Shown in pieces: positions 40,855 through 49,369 of a stretch of 64,000 nt of DNA. A program made the position numbers and the translations under genes. The stretch is from contig SCNS01000028.1 of assembly GCA_005503215.1 (NCBI GenBank), positions 1 through 64,000 of the forward strand. Direction: 5' to 3'. Each line of letters opens with the position of its first letter. The first letter of the stretch is position 1. The notes below the pieces were generated by a model. It searched no databases and was not told where the DNA came from. It saw nothing but the letters and a program-made list of their open reading frames with translations. The DNA comes from Sphingomonadaceae bacterium 3R27C6. GTDB taxonomy: Bacteria > Pseudomonadota > Alphaproteobacteria > Sphingomonadales > Sphingomonadaceae.

Positions 40855-42197
40855 ACCGGCAGACCTCGCTTGGCCTCGTCGCTGCGGCGGCGTTAGCGGC
40901 CGCGCTCGCCGGCTGCGGCAAAGGCGATGAAAAACTCGACCAGACGGGCGCCAGCCCGAGCCTGCCGAATATCGACGAGACGCTCGTCCCACCGATGAAA
41001 ATCGCCAAGCCTGCAGGATGGAACGGCGAGCTTCCGACCGTTCCAGCCGGTTTCAAGGTCGTGCCGGTCGCCACCGACCTCAAGATTCCGCGGCAGATCC
41101 TCATCCTCCCCAATGGCGACATTCTCGTCGCCGAAGGTTCGGGCGGCCATGCACCGAAGCTCCGCCCGAAGGATGTGATCGCGGGCTATATCAAGAGCCT
41201 TGGAAAATCCTCGGTGAAGGGCGGCGACCGCATCACCTTGCTTCGCGACGCGAACGGCGACGGCAAACCCGAACTTCGCACCAGCTTCATCGAGGATCTC
41301 GATGCGCCCTATGGCCTCGCGCTCGTCGGGAACGACCTTTATGTCGCCAACCAGGGTGCGCTGCTGCGCTTCGCGTACACGCCGGGCGCAACGCGCATCG
41401 CTGGCAAGGGCGAGGAAGTGACCAAGCTCCCGGCAGCGGTCAATCATCACTGGACGAAATCGCTCGCCGCGAGCGCGGACGGGTCGAAGCTTTATGTCGG
41501 CATCGGCTCGAACAGCAATATCGGCGAGCGGGGAATGAGCATCGAGGAGGATCGCGCCGTCATTTGGGAGGTCGATGCCGCCACCGGCGCGAGCCGCATC
41601 CTCGTCTCGGGCATCCGCAACCCGACCGCCCTCGCCTTCGAGCCATCGTCGAACGCCCTCTGGGCGGTGGTGAACGAACGCGACGAGCTTGGCGCCGAGC
41701 TCGTACCCGATTATCTGACCTCGGTGCGCGAGGGCGCTTTCTACGGCTGGCCCTACAGCTATTGGGGACGCCATCCCGACCCGCGCGTTCATCCACAAAA
41801 GCCCGAGCTCGTCAGGACCGCAGTCACTCCCGATTATGCGCTCGGTTCGCACGTCGCGCCGCTCGGGCTGAGCTTTGCGACCGAAGGCGGGCTCCCGGGC
41901 TATGAGACGGGCGCCTTCGTTGGAGAGCATGGCAGCTGGAACCGCCAGACTCTCGCCGGCTACAAGGTCAGCTTCATCCCCTTCGCCAACGGACGTCCTG
42001 CCGGCAAGCCGAAGGATTTCGTGACCGGCTTCATCAAGGACGGCAAAGCGCGCGGCCGCCCGGTCGGCGTCACCTGGGACCCGGCGCGCGGCGCGCTCTG
42101 GATCGCCGACGATCTCTCGAACACGGTGTGGCGCGTCACCGGACCTCGCGCGCTCGCGATGGGATCACCGGTCGCTGCTGCAGCCAGCAAAAGATGA
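40851..42197 (+). CDS. PQQ-type sugar (sorbosone/aldose) dehydrogenase lipoprotein
   Basis: A 448-residue beta-propeller protein with a lipoprotein signal (LAAALAGCGKG). It has the soluble glucose/sorbosone dehydrogenase features: LPNGDILVAEGSGG, AVNHHWTKSLAASADGSKLY, GIRNPTALAFEPSS and GEHGSWNRQTLAGYKV. It would oxidise an aldose or aldehyde in the periplasm with PQQ and pass electrons to the respiratory chain; the substrate is unknown. Coupled to the DUF2231 membrane protein, which could be its electron acceptor. Confidence 0.85.
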   Translation: MNRQTSLGLVAAAALAAALAGCGKGDEKLDQTGASPSLPNIDETLVPPMKIAKPAGWNGELPTVPAGFKVVPVATDLKIPRQILILPNGDILVAEGSGGHAPKLRPKDVIAGYIKSLGKSSVKGGDRITLLRDANGDGKPELRTSFIEDLDAPYGLALVGNDLYVANQGALLRFAYTPGATRIAGKGEEVTKLPAAVNHHWTKSLAASADGSKLYVGIGSNSNIGERGMSIEEDRAVIWEVDAATGASRILVSGIRNPTALAFEPSSNALWAVVNERDELGAELVPDYLTSVREGAFYGWPYSYWGRHPDPRVHPQKPELVRTAVTPDYALGSHVAPLGLSFATEGGLPGYETGAFVGEHGSWNRQTLAGYKVSFIPFANGRPAGKPKDFVTGFIKDGKARGRPVGVTWDPARGALWIADDLSNTVWRVTGPRALAMGSPVAAAASKR

Positions 42198-42440
42198 TCA
42201 AGCGGCGCCGCTCGGCTTGAAGCGGATCACGCGCCAGATAAAATAAGCGAAGAACGCCGCCATGTTCGCGCTAAGGAGTGGCACTGCCCACCTTCTTCCG
42301 CCTTCCGGCACCTTCGCGCCCCCGCGGCGCGCGGTCAGCGTTAGACGCGCGCTGGGCGGCGCTGATGGAGCGGGGACATAGCGACGCGTCTCGGGAACGT
42401 GCCGCCCCGCCGGGCGTAGCTGTCCCATGACGCGTCCCAT
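42198..42440 (-). CDS. Possible small single-helix membrane protein
   Basis: An 80-residue frame ending exactly where the convergent dehydrogenase gene stops. The C-terminal 35 residues contain a possible transmembrane helix (LLSANMAAFFAYFIWRVIRF); the N-terminal part is basic and proline-rich. No family recognised. It may start at 42440 or 42428; translation is not certain. Confidence 0.4.
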   Translation of the reverse strand: MGRVMGQLRPAGRHVPETRRYVPAPSAPPSARLTLTARRGGAKVPEGGRRWAVPLLSANMAAFFAYFIWRVIRFKPSGAA

Positions 42441-42503
42441 CCCCTGTCTATCGATATCGAGAGCCTGCGCGGCCCCTTGCGCCGCGATGGCGAAAGTAGC
42501 TCG

Positions 42504-43517
42504 GTGATAGCCCAGTCTGATACGGGCAAGCCGCGCTCGAGGGCGCATCATATCAGGGCGAACATCGTGCTTTACGGTGCGCTCTTTGCCAATCTCGGCA
42601 TCGCCGTCGCCAAATTTGTCGCCGCGGCGATCAGTGGTTCCTCGTCGATGCTATCGGAAGGGGTCCATTCGCTCGTCGACAGCGGCAATCAGATGCTGCT
42701 CCTCTACGGCCAAGCGAAGGCAAAGCGGCCGCCCGACAATCGTCACCCCTTCGGCTACGGCCGCGAACTTTATTTCTGGGCGTTCGTCGTCGCAATCCTC
42801 ATCTTTGCTGTCGGAGCCGGCATTTCCATCTACGAAGGCTGGATTCACTACCGGGATCCCGAGCCGCTTCGCGATCCGACGATCAACTATGTGGTGCTCG
42901 CCATCGCCTTCCTGCTCGAGGGTGCGTCGTGGACGATCGCGGTGCGCGAGTTCAACGCCGGGCGGCGCGGGCTCGGCTGGTGGACGGCGGTGCGGCGGTC
43001 GAAGAATCCCGCAGGTTTCATCGTCCTGTTCGAAGACAGCGCCGCGCTCGCCGGCCTCGCCATCGCCGCCGGCGGCATATGGCTGAGCCATGCGACAGGG
43101 GATCCGCGGATCGACGGCATCGCCTCGATGGCGATCGGCGCAATCCTGGCGGCGGTCGCGATCCTTCTAGCCCGCGAGGCGAAGGAGCTGTTGATCGGCG
43201 AGGCTGCGGACCCCGAACTGATCGCGCGTATCTGGACCATCGTCGAACGGCGCCGCGAAATTACCGCCGTCAATCATGTGCGCACGATCCACACCGCACC
43301 CAATTCGATCTTCGTCGCCGTAAGCGCCGACTTCGAGGATCGTCTCGCCATGGGCGAGGCCGAGACGTTGATCGAGGCGATCGAGGCCGAGCTCAAGGCT
43401 GCGTCGAGCGATATCAGCTCGATCTACATCCGCCCCGAAAAGCAGTCCGATGCGCTCGTCCAGCCTCGCCCGTCAGCGGCGGCCGAACCCGCACGGCGGC
43501 CGCGCGGCACAAACTAG
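42504..43517 (+). CDS. Cation diffusion facilitator family transporter
   Basis: A 337-residue CDF-type divalent metal/proton antiporter of the inner membrane. Six transmembrane helices; helix 2 carries LSEGVHSLVDSGNQ (H-x-x-x-D metal site) and helix 5 carries FEDSAALAGL. The C-terminal cytoplasmic domain (about 250-320) begins EITAVNHVRTIHTAP. The pattern is closest to the ZnT9-like subgroup. The start is uncertain: GTG 42504 here, TTG 42477 possible. It converges with the HRXXN kinase gene, overlapping by 4 bp. Confidence 0.87.
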   Translation: MIAQSDTGKPRSRAHHIRANIVLYGALFANLGIAVAKFVAAAISGSSSMLSEGVHSLVDSGNQMLLLYGQAKAKRPPDNRHPFGYGRELYFWAFVVAILIFAVGAGISIYEGWIHYRDPEPLRDPTINYVVLAIAFLLEGASWTIAVREFNAGRRGLGWWTAVRRSKNPAGFIVLFEDSAALAGLAIAAGGIWLSHATGDPRIDGIASMAIGAILAAVAILLAREAKELLIGEAADPELIARIWTIVERRREITAVNHVRTIHTAPNSIFVAVSADFEDRLAMGEAETLIEAIEAELKAASSDISSIYIRPEKQSDALVQPRPSAAAEPARRPRGTN

Positions 43518-44587
43518 GCTTTGAGCTCGCCCGGTCGCAACTGGATCCGGATGAGCGCGCTCGTGCCCGGCATATCGCGCGAAGGGTCAACCGCGCCGTA
43601 AGAGACAGCCGCCTTGTGGGTCCGCGCCAAAGCTTCGATGAGGCGCGTTCCGAGACCCGTGCCGCGCGCCGTTCCGTCGGACGGCATCCCTGCCCCGTCG
43701 TCGACAACCGCGAGTTCGAGCAATGTCTCGTCGGCCCGGCGAAGCGATATCCGAATCTCGCCATCATCGCTGTCGCCATAGGCATATTTGCACGCGTTGC
43801 TCACCCATTCGTTGGCGATCATGCCGAGCGCAACGGCCTTGTCGGTGGCCACACGCATGGGCTCGACGTCGGCGATGACACGCCGCGCGGCGACGCCCGT
43901 CGACCAGGTCGCCGAGAGATCCTCGGCAAGGCCGCCCAGATAGTCGTCCATCGCCACATATTCGACGTCGTCGGTGGTGTAGAGGCGCCGGTTGACTTGC
44001 GCGACCGTCGCGATCCGTTGCTGCGTCTTCTTCAGCGCCTCGCGGGCGGCGGGATCGGCGATCGTCTTGGACTGGAGGGCGACGAAAGACATCACCATCT
44101 GGAGATTGTTCGCGACGCGGTGGTTCACTTCCTTGAGCAGCGCTTCCAGCCGCGCATTGGTCGCGCGCAGCTCGCTCTCCACCTCGGCGCGCGCGCGTCG
44201 AAGCTGGGCACGCTCGAGTACCTGCTCGAAACTCGAGGCCAAGAGATCGAAAAAATCCTCGCCGACCGACTTTACCACATAATCGTCGGCACCCGACTTC
44301 AACGCCGCCACGGCGATGCGGCTCTCCTCGGAGCCCGTCACATAGACGACGGGCGGGCAGTCGCGTAGTGCGCGAAGCGCCTCGAGCGTGGCAAGACCGT
44401 CCTGCCCGGGCATATAGTGATCGACGGCAACGAGATCGAAGGCAGTGACCTTCGCCATGTCGACGCCCTCGCCGCCACTTGCCGCGAGGCTGACTTCATA
44501 ACCTTTCCGGCCAAGCGCGCGCGACGCAAGCCGCCGCATGCCGTCGTCGTCATCGATATAGAGAATGTGGGCCAGGGCGGGTCTCAA
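43514..44587 (-). CDS. Response regulator-histidine kinase hybrid (HRXXN/HisKA_2 type)
   Basis: A 357-residue protein. An N-terminal receiver domain (about 1-120; DDDDG, phosphoacceptor in VAVDHYMPG, K in YVVKSVGED) is followed by a HisKA_2-type dimerisation domain with EVNHRVANNLQMVMSFVALQ (the HRXXN motif) and an HATPase domain (NEWVSNACKYA, DDGAGMP, GTGLGTRL). HRXXN kinases control the PhyR-EcfG stress response in sphingomonads. The ATG overlaps the stop of the upstream response regulator. Confidence 0.88.
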   Translation of the reverse strand: MRPALAHILYIDDDDGMRRLASRALGRKGYEVSLAASGGEGVDMAKVTAFDLVAVDHYMPGQDGLATLEALRALRDCPPVVYVTGSEESRIAVAALKSGADDYVVKSVGEDFFDLLASSFEQVLERAQLRRARAEVESELRATNARLEALLKEVNHRVANNLQMVMSFVALQSKTIADPAAREALKKTQQRIATVAQVNRRLYTTDDVEYVAMDDYLGGLAEDLSATWSTGVAARRVIADVEPMRVATDKAVALGMIANEWVSNACKYAYGDSDDGEIRISLRRADETLLELAVVDDGAGMPSDGTARGTGLGTRLIEALARTHKAAVSYGAVDPSRDMPGTSALIRIQLRPGELKA

Positions 44588-45030
44588 GCCGGGTCGGGAT
44601 CGGGGACCTGGATCACCGAGAGGAAGAGACCGAGCTGGCGAATGGCGTCGGCGAAATTCTCATAGTTCACCGGCTTGGTGATATAGACGTTGCAGCCGAG
44701 GTCGTAGCAGCGCTGGATCTCGATCTTGTCGTCGGTGGTCGTGAGCACGACGACGGGCGTGCGGCGCAGCGGACTGCTGTCGGCCTTCAGCCTGGCGAGA
44801 ATGTCGGTCCCGCTCATGTCGGGCAGATTGAGGTCGAGCAGCACGAGCGCCGGCCCGTTGCGCACCGGGCCCTCCGCCGCATCGTACAGGAACTCGAGAG
44901 CCGAGGTGCCGTCGAGAAAATGATGGATCTTGTTGGAAATGCCGGCGCGCCGGATGTTCTTCTCGATAAGGCGCGCATGCCCCTCGTCGTCCTCGATCAT
45001 CACGATGTTTACGGGCAGTTGGTCAGGCAT
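44584..45030 (-). CDS. Single-domain response regulator (Rcp1-like)
   Basis: A 148-residue receiver-only protein: MIEDDEGHARLIEKNIRRAG, phosphoacceptor aspartate in LVLLDLNLPDMSG, T in VVLTTTDD and K in VYITKPVNY. Such Rcp1-like regulators act as phosphoryl carriers. Its start overlaps the kinase gene at 45023 by 8 bp, and its stop overlaps the next gene, so the three form one signalling operon. Confidence 0.92.
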   Translation of the reverse strand: MPDQLPVNIVMIEDDEGHARLIEKNIRRAGISNKIHHFLDGTSALEFLYDAAEGPVRNGPALVLLDLNLPDMSGTDILARLKADSSPLRRTPVVVLTTTDDKIEIQRCYDLGCNVYITKPVNYENFADAIRQLGLFLSVIQVPDPDPA

Positions 45031-46408
45031 CTTCTTCTCCGCTTTGCCACACGAGGGGCAGGATCAGCCGAAAGGTGGAACCCGCACCGAGTTCGGACTG
45101 GATTTCGATATTACCGCCGAGGCGATAGGCAAGCGCGCGGGCGTGGGCAAGACCGATCCCTTCCCCCTGCTGGTCCTGGACGCCCGACCTTCGGAAGAGG
45201 TCGAACACACGTTCGTGATCGCGCGGCTCGATGCCGCGACCATTGTCGGCGACCGCCACCCAAGCGCGCCCGAGATCGGCGCCCCCGGCTATGCGAATGA
45301 TCCCCGCCCGCCCCGGCTGCGAATATTTGAGGGCATTTTCGATGAGATTCGAGAGGATCTGCTCGACCGCGACCCGGTCATTGATCACGGTCGGCAGGTC
45401 CGACACTTCGACCGTCGTGCCGGTCTCGTCGATGCGGTGCTGCAGGCTGCCGACGATCGCGCCCACGACGTCGCCGAGAGCAAGCGTTTCGGGCGCGAGC
45501 GTGCGGCGACCCTGGCGCGAGAGATTGAGGATCGCGTTGATCAGCCGGTCCATCTTCTGCGTGGAGGTGCGAATGAAGCCGATCGATTCCGGCAGATCCT
45601 CCTCGATCGCGAGCCGCGTCGCGGCGTCGGGCGCCTTCCAGCCCTGCGCATCGCCCTGTTCGAGATAGCCCGAGATCGCCTTGCGCGCGGTCTCGAGTTC
45701 GGCCGTGAAACCCATAACATTGACGAGTGGCGAACGCAGATCGTGCGACACGATATAGGCGAAGCGCTGGATTTCGGCATTGGCGCGCTTGAGTTCGCCC
45801 GTGCGCGCATCGACCAGTTCCTCAAGCCCTTCGTTGAGACGGCGAAGTTCCGCGCGCGATGCGCGGAGCTCGACGAGATTGTTGCGAACGAGGAGCAGCG
45901 TGGCGGCTGCAACGACCAGCAGGAGAATGCCGGTTCCGATCAGCGTCAGGGTGAACAGCGACTGGGTGCGTTGCTGCCGCGCTTCACGATTCTTGAGCAG
46001 GGCGAGCTCGCTTGCGAGCATCGTCTCGACGAGCGCGCGCGCGGCCCGCACTTCGAGCACCCCCTTGTCGTTCGTGAAGTCTGCGATCAGTGCTGCGCGG
46101 TCCGTGCCGCGCAGGCCGAGCGTCGCCCGGTAATGACGGCCATAAGCATCGAGATGCCCGCGAAGCCTTTCGGCGCGGCCGCGCTGGTTCGGATTGTCGC
46201 TGATCAGCGTCTCGAGCGATGCAAGCTGGGCGCGCGACCGGTCCTCGGCCTCGTCCATGATCGTCGAGAACGCCGGGTTCTGCGTAAGGATCAGTCCGCG
46301 GCGCGCGGTCTCCATCCGTTCTGTCACGCTGGCAAAGGCGCCGAGATTGGCCTCCACCGCGAGCGTGTGTGCGACCATGCGCGCCTCGGCCTCATTTTGG
46401 CGCTGCAC
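45023..46408 (-). CDS. CHASE3-domain sensor histidine kinase, 5' end disrupted or non-canonical
   Basis: A transmembrane sensor kinase. The frame from the GTG at 46408 encodes a CHASE3-like periplasmic region, a membrane helix (LFTLTLIGTGILLLVVAAAT), a HisKA domain with phosphoacceptor FAYIVSHDLRSPLVN, and an HATPase domain (NLIENALKYS, DNGRGIEP, GEGIGLAHARAL). The first membrane helix (SRLIIILLTIGFAALLAAAS) is encoded upstream in the same frame, but no ATG, GTG or TTG lies before it; an ATG with a GAGGGG site is at 46524 in another frame. A one-base shift or rare start is likely. Confidence 0.82.
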   Translation of the reverse strand: MQRQNEAEARMVAHTLAVEANLGAFASVTERMETARRGLILTQNPAFSTIMDEAEDRSRAQLASLETLISDNPNQRGRAERLRGHLDAYGRHYRATLGLRGTDRAALIADFTNDKGVLEVRAARALVETMLASELALLKNREARQQRTQSLFTLTLIGTGILLLVVAAATLLLVRNNLVELRASRAELRRLNEGLEELVDARTGELKRANAEIQRFAYIVSHDLRSPLVNVMGFTAELETARKAISGYLEQGDAQGWKAPDAATRLAIEEDLPESIGFIRTSTQKMDRLINAILNLSRQGRRTLAPETLALGDVVGAIVGSLQHRIDETGTTVEVSDLPTVINDRVAVEQILSNLIENALKYSQPGRAGIIRIAGGADLGRAWVAVADNGRGIEPRDHERVFDLFRRSGVQDQQGEGIGLAHARALAYRLGGNIEIQSELGAGSTFRLILPLVWQSGEEDA

Positions 46409-46638
46409 AAAAAATGCTGTCGATGCCGCAGCGAGGAGCGCGGCAAATCCAATGGTGAGGAGAATGATGATCAGGCGGCTCGCCCGCGTGTCGCGGCCCA
46501 GCGACGAGACCTGGCCGATTCCATGTAAATGCCCCTCGGCCCCGGTCGATCAATTTCCGCCGTGCATGCACTGCCGCGCCCTTCGTGGCAAGCAGCCTCA
46601 CCAACCCGGCCAGCCCTGAACGTGCCGAGTCCCGCGCG

Positions 46639-46658
46639 GGATTAACCTGGATCAATAG
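46639..46658. promoter_or_regulatory. Partial copy of the recurring GG(A/T)(A/T)TAACCTG motif
   Basis: GGATTAAC-CTGG-ATCAATAG matches the left half of the dyads at 27233 and 59621 almost perfectly, but not the right half. It lies between the divergent CHASE3 kinase and response regulator genes. Confidence 0.35.
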
Positions 46659-46789
46659 GATTTCGGATGAGTGTCGCCGAAGCGCTGGCGTAGGGGGGCG
46701 GCTGGGCGATTGAGGTCACCAGGATGAAGCGGGATGTCGAACGGTCATGATCGCGGTATAAGTGGCTCGCAGATTATAACGGGGAAGAG

Positions 46790-47143
46790 ATGTCCAGGAG
46801 GATATTGATCGTCGAAGACGATCCGCTTGTCGCCATGATGCTGGAGGATGCGCTGGGCGCGCTGGGGCACGACATCGTCGGGGACGCTGGCGATATCGCC
46901 ACGGCGCTCGGGCATATCGCGGCAGGCGGGTTCGATGCAGCGATCGTTGATGTGTATCTTGAAACGGGCTTGCCGTGCGATGCGGTCGCAGAGGCTCTTG
47001 CGGCGCGATCGATCCCTTTTCTCGTTGCGACCGGCGGTTTCGTCGGTCAGCCCGGACCGTGCTGGAACGACCGGCCGATCCTCGCGAAACCCTTCACCCT
47101 CGACAGCCTCGAAGCCGCGCTATCCGGCCTCGCGCAAACGTAG
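46790..47143 (+). CDS. Single-domain response regulator
   Basis: A 117-residue receiver protein: RILIVEDDPLVAMMLEDAL, phosphoacceptor in AAIVDVYLETG, T in LVATGGF and K in PILAKPFTLDSLEAAL. A GGGGAAGAG site precedes the ATG. The FDAAIVDVYLETG arrangement is that of regulators usually paired with HRXXN kinases in alphaproteobacteria. It is divergent from the CHASE3 kinase. Confidence 0.9.
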   Translation: MSRRILIVEDDPLVAMMLEDALGALGHDIVGDAGDIATALGHIAAGGFDAAIVDVYLETGLPCDAVAEALAARSIPFLVATGGFVGQPGPCWNDRPILAKPFTLDSLEAALSGLAQT

Positions 47144-47161
47144 GCGAGCGCGCACCGGCGG

Positions 47162-47419
47162 TCAGAGCCCGGCTTTCTCGAGAGCGGCCGCGACCTCGCG
47201 GTCCAGTGCATTCGATCCCTTCGGCGTCGCGCGGTTCAGCAATGTCTGTATCCGCCTTTGCGCGACCTGCAGGGCCTTGTGGCGCACCTCGCGTTCGCGG
47301 TTCGTCCGCCAGGATCGGCTCTCGCCCAAAAGGGCGGCCCATTTCGCCTCTTCAGCGGCAAGGACGGCGAGGGCAAGCCGCAGACCGTCGCGTTGTCCGC
47401 GGGCATGATCGTCATTCAT
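47162..47419 (-). CDS. Hypothetical protein
   Basis: An 85-residue soluble, largely helical and charged protein (RLALAVLAAEEAKWAALLGE, REREVRHKALQVAQRRIQTL). No family recognised. It converges with the response regulator gene. Confidence 0.55.
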   Translation of the reverse strand: MNDDHARGQRDGLRLALAVLAAEEAKWAALLGESRSWRTNREREVRHKALQVAQRRIQTLLNRATPKGSNALDREVAAALEKAGL

Positions 47420-47545
47420 CGCAGCCTCCCCACCTTAACCAGCAACTGCAACGAGCGGGCCTGCGCCAGATGACTTGCTGCTCGCCGCTCCAAGAGAGGA
47501 ACCTTTGCCGCGCAGGCGGACTGTTTTACGGAAAGGAGAGCGACC

Positions 47546-47761
47546 ATGAAAGACGAACCCAAGAAGGGCGACGAGGTGACGTGGAAAAGCCACGGCGGAC
47601 GCGCCGAGGGCAAGGTCCTGCGAAAAGTGACGAAAGCAATGGACATCAAGAGCCATCATGTCGCGGCATCGCCGGCGAACCCCGAATATCTGGTCGAAAC
47701 GGCCGAAGGCAAGCGGGCGGCCCACAAGGCCGGCGCCTTGAAGCGGAAAGCGCCGCGCTAA
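47546..47761 (+). CDS. DUF2945 (HVA1/Tudor-like) small protein
   Basis: A 71-residue basic protein with the DUF2945 pattern: KGDEVTWKSHGGRAEGKVLR at the start, then HVAASPANPEYLVETAEGKR and AHKAGALKRK at the end. The fold is SH3/Tudor-like; the function is unknown. GGAAAGGAGAGCGACC before the ATG is a good ribosome binding site. Typical of stress-associated gene clusters. Confidence 0.85.
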   Translation: MKDEPKKGDEVTWKSHGGRAEGKVLRKVTKAMDIKSHHVAASPANPEYLVETAEGKRAAHKAGALKRKAPR

Positions 47762-47829
47762 GGACGGCTGCCAAACTCGGCTCTGCTCCCGCCTCCGATC
47801 CCGCCCGCCGGAGCGCCCGCGATCCTCGT

Positions 47830-48315
47830 TCACGATGCCGCATCGATCATGATCTGTAGCGCTGCGGCCACGGCCTGATCGAGCACATTGCGGCGCCCGA
47901 TATCGCCGAAATGAAAATCCATGACCCGCACGGCGTCGGCGTCGGCGGCGCCAATGTAGACAAGGCCTACCTCTTCGCGGCCTTCGCGAGGGCCGCAGAA
48001 CCCCGTGATCGCAATTGCAATGTCGGCATGGCTTGTCCGAAGAGCGCCAGTCGCCATCGCGGCGGCGACCTCGGGATTCACCGCTCCATCTCGCTCGGCG
48101 TCTTCTCGGGCGACGCCGAGCATCTCGCATTTGGCGTCGACCGAATAGACGATGAAGCCGCGCTCGAGATGAACTCCGAGCGCGGCATCGGCTGCGAGAA
48201 CCGCTGAGAGCTGACCGCCGGTGCAGCTTTCGGCTGTCACGAAACGCAGCGTCTTTCCGGCCAGATGCCGGGCCAGCTTACGCGTCCGCCGTTCGATCAG
48301 CGTTGCAGCGCTCAC
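47830..48315 (-). CDS. CinA family protein (nicotinamide-nucleotide amidohydrolase domain)
   Basis: A 161-residue CinA C-terminal domain protein without the N-terminal molybdopterin-binding domain. The conserved FVTAESCTGGQLSAVL and AIAITGFCGPREG segments are present. CinA domains of this type deamidate nicotinamide mononucleotide in pyridine nucleotide recycling. In this family a free-standing domain is common. One base separates it from the hemerythrin gene upstream. Confidence 0.85.
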   Translation of the reverse strand: MSAATLIERRTRKLARHLAGKTLRFVTAESCTGGQLSAVLAADAALGVHLERGFIVYSVDAKCEMLGVAREDAERDGAVNPEVAAAMATGALRTSHADIAIAITGFCGPREGREEVGLVYIGAADADAVRVMDFHFGDIGRRNVLDQAVAAALQIMIDAAS

Positions 48316-48316
48316 C

Positions 48317-48835
48317 CTACATCGTGGCGAGTTCGGCGGGGGGAAGGCCCGCGGTCTCGGCCTGACGCTTCAGCTCCTCTTTCCGGGCAAGCATCCTTTC
48401 GCCGAGTGCGTCGAGGTCGACGTCGGCGGCACGCGCCTGCTGGAACATATTGTCGTGCTGCTTTTCCTCTTCCTTTACATGATGCTTGATCTCTTCCGAC
48501 AGCACCGTGACCTTCGCCTCGAAAAATTCGTCGTCGGGTCCCGAGGCGACGATATCGTTGATCAGGATCTTGGCGCCATCATGCTCGACATACGCTTCCT
48601 TGAGGAGATCGTCGTCGATCTTTCCCTTGAGCGCCGGATAGAAGACCTCCTCCTCGATCTGCGCATGGATTTTGAGCTCGGTGCAGATCCGGTCTGCGAT
48701 CTTCGCCTTGCGGTCGGTGCCGCTCGCCTTCTCGAATTCCTCGAACAGGGCTTCGACGGCACGGTGATCGGCCGCGAGGATATGGGTGGCGTCGGTGTCG
48801 ACTTCGGTCGGTTTCATGGCAGTCTCCATCGTCAT
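48317..48835 (-). CDS. Hemerythrin-like protein
   Basis: A 172-residue protein with the HHE cation-binding fold. Candidate iron-ligand histidines and glutamates are in ILAADHRAVEALFEEFE, LKIHAQIEEEVFYPAL, YVEHDGAKILI and IKHHVKEEEKQHDNMF. It may bind oxygen or sense or detoxify reactive species. A GGAGAC site precedes the ATG. It is followed directly by the CinA gene. Confidence 0.88.
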   Translation of the reverse strand: MTMETAMKPTEVDTDATHILAADHRAVEALFEEFEKASGTDRKAKIADRICTELKIHAQIEEEVFYPALKGKIDDDLLKEAYVEHDGAKILINDIVASGPDDEFFEAKVTVLSEEIKHHVKEEEKQHDNMFQQARAADVDLDALGERMLARKEELKRQAETAGLPPAELATM

Positions 48836-48886
48836 GCCCCGCGCCTGTTCAGCGCGCGGCGAGCCCGAAAGTTGCGCTCGATCCGC

Positions 48887-49369
48887 TCAAACCGCGCCGT
48901 CGTCGGCATCGCGCTGGCGCGACGCGCCTTCGGACCGCTTGATGAAGCTGATCTTGCCCTGCGGCTCGAGGATCGCCCATTCCACGTCGGAAATGTGGGC
49001 GATGCCCGCGAGCCGCATCTCGGACTCGATCTCGTCGGCGGTAAGCCGGTCGCGGTGAAGATTGTCGCGGATGATCTCGCCCTGCTTCACCACGACGCGC
49101 GGATGGCCTTCGAGCAGATTCTTGAGCCGCGGAAAGAGATAGGTCGCCCAGCTCAGGGTGAGCGCCCAGAAGGCGAACGTCACGATCGCGAGCAACGCGC
49201 CGGTCAGGCTGAAATCATTATGGGTGACGCCCTGCTGGATGAGGTCGCCCATCACCACGAGCAGAACCAGCTCGAAAGGCGTCATCTGCCCCAGTTCGCG
49301 TTTTCCCATGAGACGGAGGAGCGCATAGAGCAGGAAAAACATCGCACTCGCGCGAAGGACGATATCCAT
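48887..49369 (-). CDS. YetF/DUF421 family membrane protein
   Basis: A 160-residue protein with an N-terminal hydrophobic segment, the YetF signature LMGKRELGQMTPFELVLLVV, two further membrane helices and a soluble C-terminal domain (HPRVVVKQGEIIRDNLHRDR, then LTADEIESEMRLAGI). The ATG at 49369 overlaps the stop of the upstream gene. The family is membrane-bound, of unknown function, and often induced in stress or sporulation. Confidence 0.88.
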   Translation of the reverse strand: MDIVLRASAMFFLLYALLRLMGKRELGQMTPFELVLLVVMGDLIQQGVTHNDFSLTGALLAIVTFAFWALTLSWATYLFPRLKNLLEGHPRVVVKQGEIIRDNLHRDRLTADEIESEMRLAGIAHISDVEWAILEPQGKISFIKRSEGASRQRDADDGAV

